DNA of 12,226 nt from Opitutia bacterium UBA3151 (GTDB lineage Bacteria; Verrucomicrobiota; Verrucomicrobiia; Opitutales; Seribacteraceae): assembly GCA_002364975.1 (NCBI GenBank), contig DEYT01000036.1, positions 36,885-49,110 on the forward strand. Direction: 5' to 3'. Below the pieces are notes generated by a model. It was not told where the DNA came from, made no database searches, and worked only from the letters and a program-made list of their open reading frames with translations. Made by a program: the position numbers and the translations under genes. Below are positions 8,071 to 12,226 of the stretch, piece after piece. Position 1 is the stretch's first letter. Each line of letters begins with the position of its first letter.

Positions 8071-8589
8071 ATGGAATACGAAATATTTGATGTAGTTAAT
8101 CTTCGCGACGAAGTAATGTATCAAGAAAAGAGGTCCGTTGTTCATGAAAAAGGGTTGTTCCATAGGGCAGTTCATATTTTTGCTAGATCAAAAAACGGAA
8201 TGTGGATCTTGCAAAAGAGATCCGCTTCGAAGGATATAGATCCTCTTCTTTGGACAAGTAGTTGCTCAGGTCATGTCGATGCTGGAGAAGATTACCTCAA
8301 TGCTGTAGTAAGAGAATGTGAAGAAGAGCTTGGGGTTAGTCTTTTAACCGATCGGTTTTTGGAATTAATACAGATCAGTCCTTGCCATGAAACTGGAAAT
8401 GAATTTGTTCGGGTTTTCGCTCTCAAAGATTTAATTTCTCCTAAAAAAAATCTTAAAGAAATCGACGCTTTGGAAACATATTCAATATCTGAAATCGAAA
8501 AGGAAATCGAGTGTGGTAGTCAGAAATTTAGTATCTCCTTTATTCATATATTCAAATTGATAAAGAGACATCTCCGGAGGCTCACATGA
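8071..8589 (+). CDS. Nudix hydrolase (YfcD/IDI-like subgroup)
   Basis: The 172-residue protein carries a perfect Nudix box, GX5EX7REUXEEXGU, spanning G67 to V89 (GHVDAGEDYLNAVVRECEEE then LGV). The box binds Mg2+ and hydrolyses a nucleoside-diphosphate-linked substrate. The N-terminal part (EIFDVVNLRDEV, then HRAVHIFARSKNGMWILQKR) resembles YfcD-like enzymes, which are related to type 1 isopentenyl-diphosphate isomerase. The stretch WTSSCSGH has a Cys one place before the isomerase catalytic Cys (WTNSVCGH in E. coli Idi), so I do not call it an isomerase. The frame extends upstream to a TTG at 8032. The ATG at 8071 is preferred because the family similarity starts there and the extra 13 residues are unremarkable. 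Neither start has a Shine-Dalgarno motif. The last eight bases overlap the convergent ruvB 3' end. The substrate is unknown. Confidence 0.88.
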   Translation: MEYEIFDVVNLRDEVMYQEKRSVVHEKGLFHRAVHIFARSKNGMWILQKRSASKDIDPLLWTSSCSGHVDAGEDYLNAVVRECEEELGVSLLTDRFLELIQISPCHETGNEFVRVFALKDLISPKKNLKEIDALETYSISEIEKEIECGSQKFSISFIHIFKLIKRHLRRLT

Positions 8590-9625
8590 GTTCTAGTTGT
8601 TCACCTTCGGGATTTGAGCCTGAAGCCATGCCTGTCACCTCCCAACCCCTTTCTGTCAACATTCTACCCTGAGGTGTTCTCTTTAGGTAGCCTTCTTGAA
8701 TAAGAAATGGCTCATGTACTTCCTCTAAGGTATGTTCTTCTTCATTTACTCCAACTGCGATAGTACCGAGACCAACCGGGCCACCTTTGTAGTTTATTGC
8801 AATCATTGAAAGGATTCTTTTATCCATTTCATCAAGTCCTCTCCCATCAATTTCGAGAAGTTCGAGTGCGGATGCAGCAGTCTTTCTGCTTATTTGCCCA
8901 TCTCCTCTTTGTTCTGAATAGTCTCTTGTAAAATGAATAAGATTGTTCGCAATACGGGGTGTACCTCTTGCTCGAGATGCAATTTCTTCCGCTCCTTCCT
9001 GATCGATAATGCAATTAAGAAGATCACAACTTCTAAGCACGATCTTCGCTAGGTCTTTTTTGTCATAATAATCGAGTCTAGTTTGGAGTGTAAACCGACT
9101 TCTCATCGGAGCTGTTAATAAGCCTACTCTGGTAGTGGCTCCTATAAGGGTAAACTTTGGAATTTCTAATCGCACGCTTCTTGCGTTCGGACCCTGATCA
9201 ATCATGATGTCGATTCGATAGTCCTCCATCGCAGAATAAAGATATTCTTCAACCGTTTTGGGAATCCGATGAATTTCATCAATAAATAGAATTTCACCTT
9301 CTTGCAAGTTCGTCAACAATCCCGCGAGATCACCAGGCTTATCGATTACCGGACCAGAAGTAATTCTCACCTCTCTATTCAGTTCTTGGGCGATGATGTG
9401 GGCGAGCGTTGTTTTGCCTAGGCCAGGCGGACCGCAAAGTAATATGTGCTTGAGAGGTTCTTCCCTTTTCACCGCTGCTCCAACCATTACCTGCAATCTT
9501 TCTAGAGTTTTACGCTGGCCGGTGAAGTCTGCAAAAGTAGGAGGTCGAAGAGCCGCATCGATTTCACCAGCATTTCGAAGTGCCCGCTCTCCTAATTCTG
9601 CTCCTTTTGGAATATCTTCACTCAT
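8582..9625 (-). CDS. ruvB: Holliday junction branch migration ATPase RuvB
   Basis: RuvB is the hexameric AAA+ motor that, with RuvA, drives branch migration of Holliday junctions before RuvC cleavage. At 347 residues it has the expected length. Motifs in order are the N-terminal LRPPTFADFTGQ; Walker A GPPGLGKT (65-72); Walker B ILFIDEIH (112-119); sensor 1 GATTR (162-166); the PMRSRF segment (173-178) carrying the arginine finger; sensor 2 GTPRIAN (221-227); and a C-terminal winged-helix DNA-binding domain with GGPVGLGTIAVGVNEE and EPFLIQEGYLKRTPQGR. The gene starts 12 bases after the murA stop, so it is almost certainly co-transcribed with murA. No ruvA or ruvC lies nearby. The region ahead of the start is A-rich without a Shine-Dalgarno motif. 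Confidence 0.98.
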   Translation of the reverse strand: MSEDIPKGAELGERALRNAGEIDAALRPPTFADFTGQRKTLERLQVMVGAAVKREEPLKHILLCGPPGLGKTTLAHIIAQELNREVRITSGPVIDKPGDLAGLLTNLQEGEILFIDEIHRIPKTVEEYLYSAMEDYRIDIMIDQGPNARSVRLEIPKFTLIGATTRVGLLTAPMRSRFTLQTRLDYYDKKDLAKIVLRSCDLLNCIIDQEGAEEIASRARGTPRIANNLIHFTRDYSEQRGDGQISRKTAASALELLEIDGRGLDEMDKRILSMIAINYKGGPVGLGTIAVGVNEEEHTLEEVHEPFLIQEGYLKRTPQGRMLTERGWEVTGMASGSNPEGEQLELM

Positions 9626-9637
9626 GTTTTCTTTGTT

Positions 9638-10942
9638 TTATTCGAAGAAAGGTGTAAAAGATTTTGGGAGAGCATTTTCTGGCAATCTTTCGACCTCAGC
9701 TCCGAGTGCTCGAAGTTTTTTATCAAATTTATCATATCCTCGATCAAGATGGTAAATTCGTTGAACCCAAGTTTCATCTTTGGCTGCAAGACCAGCAAGA
9801 ATTAATGCAGCGCTTGCTCTCAGGTCTGATGCCATAACTGGAGCACCTGTTAATCTTTTGCCGCCTTGAACGACTGCACTTGGGCCTTCCAAAGATATTT
9901 CAGCCCCCATTCTAAGAAGCTCTGGAACATGCATGAATCTACTTGGGTATACTCTTTCAGTCAAAATACTAAGTCCGGGTGCTATGCAGGCAAGAGCTGT
10001 CATTTGTGCTTGAAGATCGGTTGGGAACCCGGGGTAGGGCAGGGTAATCACTTTAAAAGGATTTAATCCCTTAGGGCTTACTTTGATCAAAAGGTTGCTT
10101 TTTGCTTGATTGGATAATTCGATACCGCACTCCTGCATTACATTTGCAAAAGCTCCAAGATGCTCACTCTGGCATCCTTTAATTAAAATTTCTCCATTAG
10201 TAATTCCTGCGGCAATTGCGTAAGTTGCAGTTTCAATACGGTCTGGAATCACATGATGACGACATCCATGTAGTCGATCCACGCCTTCAATCGAAAGAAG
10301 GTGTGAACCAATACCCGTAATTTGTGCACCCATTTTAAGAAGCATTTCACAAAGATCTACAATTTCCGGTTCGCAGGCTGAGCCTTCGATGGTAGTAATG
10401 CCAGAGGCTAGGGATGCAGCCATGATCGCATTTGCTGTTCCAGTAACCGAACTTCCATGACGTCCACCCAAGAAAAGGCTGCCACCCCTTAAATTACTAG
10501 CATCAATTCGTACAATACCTCCCTTTAATTCCACTTGAGCTGAAAGTCCTTCAAGAGCTCTAATATGCAAATCTATTGGACGGTTTCCAATCACACAGCC
10601 GCCAGGCATTGGAATCTCAGCTCTTCCCAAACGAGCTGCCAACGGACCTAATAGGCAAATAGATGCCCGCATTTTTCGAACGAGTTCATAGGGAGCATAA
10701 TGTACAATCGCTTTTGGATTTACCCTCCAGCTGTGGCTATTCAGTTTTTCGACTTCAGCTCCTAAATCGCGGATGATTTCAGCCATAAACTTAATGTCAC
10801 TGAGCTCAGGAACATTCTCCAAAATACTTTCCTCTTCGCTTAACAGACTAGCTGCAAAGAGAGGAAGAGATGAATTTTTGGAACCGCTGGCGGTTACCGC
10901 ACCAATTAGTTGGTTACCGCCTGAGATTCTAAAAACATCCAT
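9638..10942 (-). CDS. murA: UDP-N-acetylglucosamine 1-carboxyvinyltransferase MurA
   Basis: MurA makes the first committed step of peptidoglycan synthesis by transferring enolpyruvate from PEP to UDP-GlcNAc in the cytoplasm. The 434 residues cover the whole enolpyruvyl-transferase double fold. Key residues are visible: K22 and N23 in SGSKNSSLP, the RKMRAS basic loop (89-94), the catalytic-loop Cys116 in MPGGCVIGNRPIDLH, and the general-base Asp309 in FPTDLQAQ. DLRASAALILAGL follows near the C-terminus. Because position 116 is Cys, not Asp, the enzyme belongs to the class normally inactivated by fosfomycin. The start is the ATG at 10942-10940, since MDVFRISGGNQL matches family N-termini. A second ATG four bases downstream is out of frame. 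It sits 37 bases after the basic-protein gene and 12 bases before ruvB, in a probable operon. Confidence 0.98.
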   Translation of the reverse strand: MDVFRISGGNQLIGAVTASGSKNSSLPLFAASLLSEEESILENVPELSDIKFMAEIIRDLGAEVEKLNSHSWRVNPKAIVHYAPYELVRKMRASICLLGPLAARLGRAEIPMPGGCVIGNRPIDLHIRALEGLSAQVELKGGIVRIDASNLRGGSLFLGGRHGSSVTGTANAIMAASLASGITTIEGSACEPEIVDLCEMLLKMGAQITGIGSHLLSIEGVDRLHGCRHHVIPDRIETATYAIAAGITNGEILIKGCQSEHLGAFANVMQECGIELSNQAKSNLLIKVSPKGLNPFKVITLPYPGFPTDLQAQMTALACIAPGLSILTERVYPSRFMHVPELLRMGAEISLEGPSAVVQGGKRLTGAPVMASDLRASAALILAGLAAKDETWVQRIYHLDRGYDKFDKKLRALGAEVERLPENALPKSFTPFFE

Positions 10943-10979
10943 CTCTTTAAAGGATGGCTACTTAAAAAATACCCAAGGC

Positions 10980-11462
10980 TTAAGCCCCGAAAAGTTTAGA
11001 AAGGAATTTTGAAACTCCAGACTTTTCAACCTGCTTACCCTTTTTATTTGTGGGTGATTTTTTTTGAGGACCCGGGTGGCTCGCGAAACTCTTAGGCTTT
11101 GAATCTTTAGGGGATTGTGAACGAGTTCCATCCTTTCTTTTTCGTTCTCTATTTGGAGAATCTTTATCGTTTTGTCTTCTCCGATCGTTACTCTTCCCAC
11201 CCTTTTGGAATTTCTTTTCATCTCTATCGCTGGGTCTACGATTCGGTCTTCGCTCCCGATTGGATTTTTGTTGTCTGGGTAGTCGATTTTGAGAAGCCTT
11301 TTTTGCTACTTCGTCATTTAGGTCGTCTTTAAGTAATTCGTCGGAAGAAAGAGATACTTCACCAATGGGTGACTGGGATGCCATTGAGGATGAGTTTTGC
11401 GACTCCAAGGGTTTTTCATTTGCTCGATACCATCGAGAACGGATTCTAGATTTCATTACCAT
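10980..11462 (-). CDS. Hypothetical Arg/Lys/Ser-rich disordered protein (160 aa)
   Basis: I do not recognise a family. The first 18 residues (MVMKSRIRSRWYRANEKP) are basic. A Ser-rich and acidic stretch follows at about 20-52. Residues about 54-147 are very low in hydrophobic residues and packed with Arg, Lys, Asn, Ser, Asp and Pro in blocks such as NRERRPNRRPSDRDEKK. The end has a short amphipathic tail, GVSKFLSKLFGA. The middle should be intrinsically disordered and could bind RNA or another polyanion, as the tails of DEAD-box helicases and RNase E do. That is inference from composition only. The ATG at 11462-11460 or the one two codons later (11456) could be the start. The ORF precedes murA by 37 bases on the same strand. 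An 11-bp stem-loop lies 14-40 bases upstream of its start. Its reality is supported by length, position and the ordered ends flanking the disordered middle. Confidence 0.65.
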   Translation of the reverse strand: MVMKSRIRSRWYRANEKPLESQNSSSMASQSPIGEVSLSSDELLKDDLNDEVAKKASQNRLPRQQKSNRERRPNRRPSDRDEKKFQKGGKSNDRRRQNDKDSPNRERKRKDGTRSQSPKDSKPKSFASHPGPQKKSPTNKKGKQVEKSGVSKFLSKLFGA

Positions 11463-11475
11463 GGGCTTAATAGAA

Positions 11476-11502
11476 TATTCTAGAGCGGTAAGCTCTGGAA
11501 TA
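11476..11502. promoter_or_regulatory. 11-bp inverted repeat between divergent genes
   Basis: The arms TATTCTAGAGC (11476-11486) and GCTCTGGAATA (11492-11502) pair over 11 base pairs, with one G-T wobble, around the loop GGTAA. No T run follows on either strand, so it does not look like an intrinsic terminator. It lies 14-40 bases upstream of the basic-protein start and about 170 bases from the dUTPase start. It could be an operator or a structure in the 5' leader of the minus-strand operon. The function is not known. Confidence 0.45.
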
Positions 11503-11556
11503 GGGAAAGATGTTTAAATTTAAGGTTACTGAACAGATTAAAAAAGATTAATCCTT

Positions 11557-11562
11557 TATAAT
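11557..11562 (+). promoter_or_regulatory. Possible -10 element for the dUTPase gene
   Basis: A perfect TATAAT stands about 110 bases upstream of the dUTPase ATG in the intergenic region between divergent genes. No good TTGACA-like -35 is found 16-18 bases before it, and the region is AT-rich, so chance is quite possible. Confidence 0.2.
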
Positions 11563-11673
11563 TTCAAAAGTCCAAGCAATCATTCATTTCTAATTCGCAC
11601 AAGTTTAAATGAATCTTTGCCTAAAGATTTCAAAATTCTTGCAATGTGTTGTACTATAGTGCTTAAAAATAAA

Positions 11674-12045
11674 ATGGATAAGCTAGAAAATATCTTCGAC
11701 TTGCAAGAAGAGTTAAACACCCGGATTGGAGTGGCAATGAAATCGATGACTGACGAAGAACGGATCAAATGGATCTTGAATTATATTCGTGCCATGCAAC
11801 AAGAGCTTGCGGAGCTTACTGATTCAGTTCCATGGAAATGGTGGGCGAAATATCAAGATTTCGACAAGCAGAATGCAAAAGTTGAGATTGTAGATTTATT
11901 TCACTTCTTAATTTCCATGGCACAAGTCATGGGAATGAGTGCCACTGATGTCCATGAAGCTTATTTGAAGAAGAACAAAGTGAACCATAACAGACAGGAG
12001 AGTGGATACAACCAGAAAGACGAGAATGATTCGCGTCATATTTGA
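11674..12045 (+). CDS. Dimeric all-alpha dUTPase (dUTPase_2 family)
   Basis: The enzyme hydrolyses dUTP to dUMP and pyrophosphate, keeping uracil out of DNA and supplying dUMP for thymidylate synthesis. The 123 residues show the all-alpha NTP-pyrophosphatase signature of the dimeric dUTPases (PF08761), known from kinetoplastids, Campylobacter and some phages. It has LQEELNTRIG near the start, the first metal-binding helix QQELAEL (E44, E47), then the hallmark DSVPWKWW (50-57), and the second metal motif EIVDLFHF (E71, D74). It lacks the trimeric dUTPase beta motifs. At 123 residues it is compact; dimeric dUTPases are often longer. The frame is open upstream to an ATG at 11617, but the ATG at 11674 is chosen because the family similarity begins at MDKLENIFDLQEEL and the preceding 19 codons look like untranslated leader. 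No Shine-Dalgarno motif is present. Confidence 0.9.
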   Translation: MDKLENIFDLQEELNTRIGVAMKSMTDEERIKWILNYIRAMQQELAELTDSVPWKWWAKYQDFDKQNAKVEIVDLFHFLISMAQVMGMSATDVHEAYLKKNKVNHNRQESGYNQKDENDSRHI

Positions 12046-12056
12046 TGAGAATAGAG

Positions 12057-12226
12057 TTAAATTCCTGAAATTAGAGCGGAACAACGAGACTTCTTCCTCG
12101 AAATTTTGTTTATGTGAGCCATGTTTCTTTTACCAGATTTTTCTAATGCAGAAATAAATGAAGCTGCGTGACTAATCGCATCATCCTTATTTTTATCTTC
12201 AACTGAAGACAGAAATCTTTTTTCTA
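12057..12226 (-). CDS. Possible C-terminal fragment of a minus-strand gene
   Basis: On the minus strand an open frame enters from the right edge of the window and runs 55 codons to a TAA at 12059-12057. It reads EKRFLSSVEDKNKDDAISHA and continues to a basic tail around RKKSRC. Its stop lies 11 bases beyond the dUTPase stop in a convergent arrangement like the other gene pairs here. The stretch is short, has no recognisable motif, and could be open by chance. The sequence to the right of the window would decide this. Confidence 0.45.
   Translation of the reverse strand, partial: EKRFLSSVEDKNKDDAISHAASFISALEKSGKRNMAHINKISRKKSRCSALISGI

Noticed and set aside
8572..8581. Short palindrome CTCCGGAG near the Nudix/ruvB junction as a terminator
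   Set aside because: It has no loop or T-run and lies inside coding sequence.
10958..11221. An 87-residue minus-strand frame overlapping the basic-protein gene
   Set aside because: It lies almost wholly inside the longer 160-residue frame, and its basic composition follows from reading the same Arg/Lys-rich sequence out of frame.
11617..11673. Upstream ATG start for the dUTPase
   Set aside because: The extra 19 residues (beginning MPKDFKILAMCC) have no relation to the family, and family similarity starts at the second ATG.
1..12226. A dedicated novel system (defence island, biosynthetic cluster, mobile element)
   Set aside because: The genes are mostly conserved housekeeping functions with different roles. 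No transposase, integrase, toxin-antitoxin, CRISPR repeat, direct-repeat boundary or compositional break was seen.

Overview
The window is about 12.2 kb of AT-leaning (roughly 40% GC by eye), densely packed bacterial chromosome. Four things point to a Gram-negative bacterium, and I infer a marine-type Verrucomicrobiota/PVC relative, possibly Opitutae-like, with moderate confidence. They are an LptF/LptG-type lipopolysaccharide permease, a MurA, a secreted protein ending in a thrombospondin type-3-like DxDGDG repeat, and an alanine/sodium symporter with a signal peptide and periplasmic extension. Start codons are almost never preceded by a Shine-Dalgarno sequence. No 16S rRNA or other decisive marker is present. 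I see no IS element, CRISPR array, integrase, phage gene or defence system.

Layout. Bases 1-999 are the 3' end of a secreted Ig-like/TSP3 protein. A tRNA-Arg(CCT) with encoded CCA follows at 1035-1109. Bases 1198-2100 hold an AEC-family permease gene broken by two opposite frameshifts. On the minus strand lie a small acidic coiled-coil protein (2101-2562) and a long AgcS-type alanine/sodium symporter (2661-4448). On the plus strand is an LptF/LptG permease (4548-5717). On the minus strand a YycJ-like metallo-beta-lactamase-fold nuclease candidate and pyruvate kinase are joined by an ATGA overlap (7935 to 5714). A Nudix hydrolase (8071-8589) is on the plus strand. A likely minus-strand operon runs from a basic disordered protein through murA to ruvB (11462 to 8582). 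A dimeric, all-alpha dUTPase (11674-12045) is on the plus strand. The probable C-terminus of another minus-strand gene runs off the end.

How the genes fit together. Most are housekeeping: nucleotide-pool cleaning (dUTPase, Nudix), recombination (RuvB), envelope building (MurA, LptF/G), glycolysis (pyruvate kinase) and solute transport (AgcS, AEC). They do not form one dedicated system. Convergent gene pairs abut or overlap by a few bases, leaving no room for conventional terminators between them.

I found no convincing new biological system. The best leads are the doubly frameshifted AEC gene, the altered monovalent-cation site of pyruvate kinase, the extracytoplasmic insertion in the AgcS symporter, the basic disordered protein with a stem-loop just upstream of it, and the lack of Shine-Dalgarno motifs.
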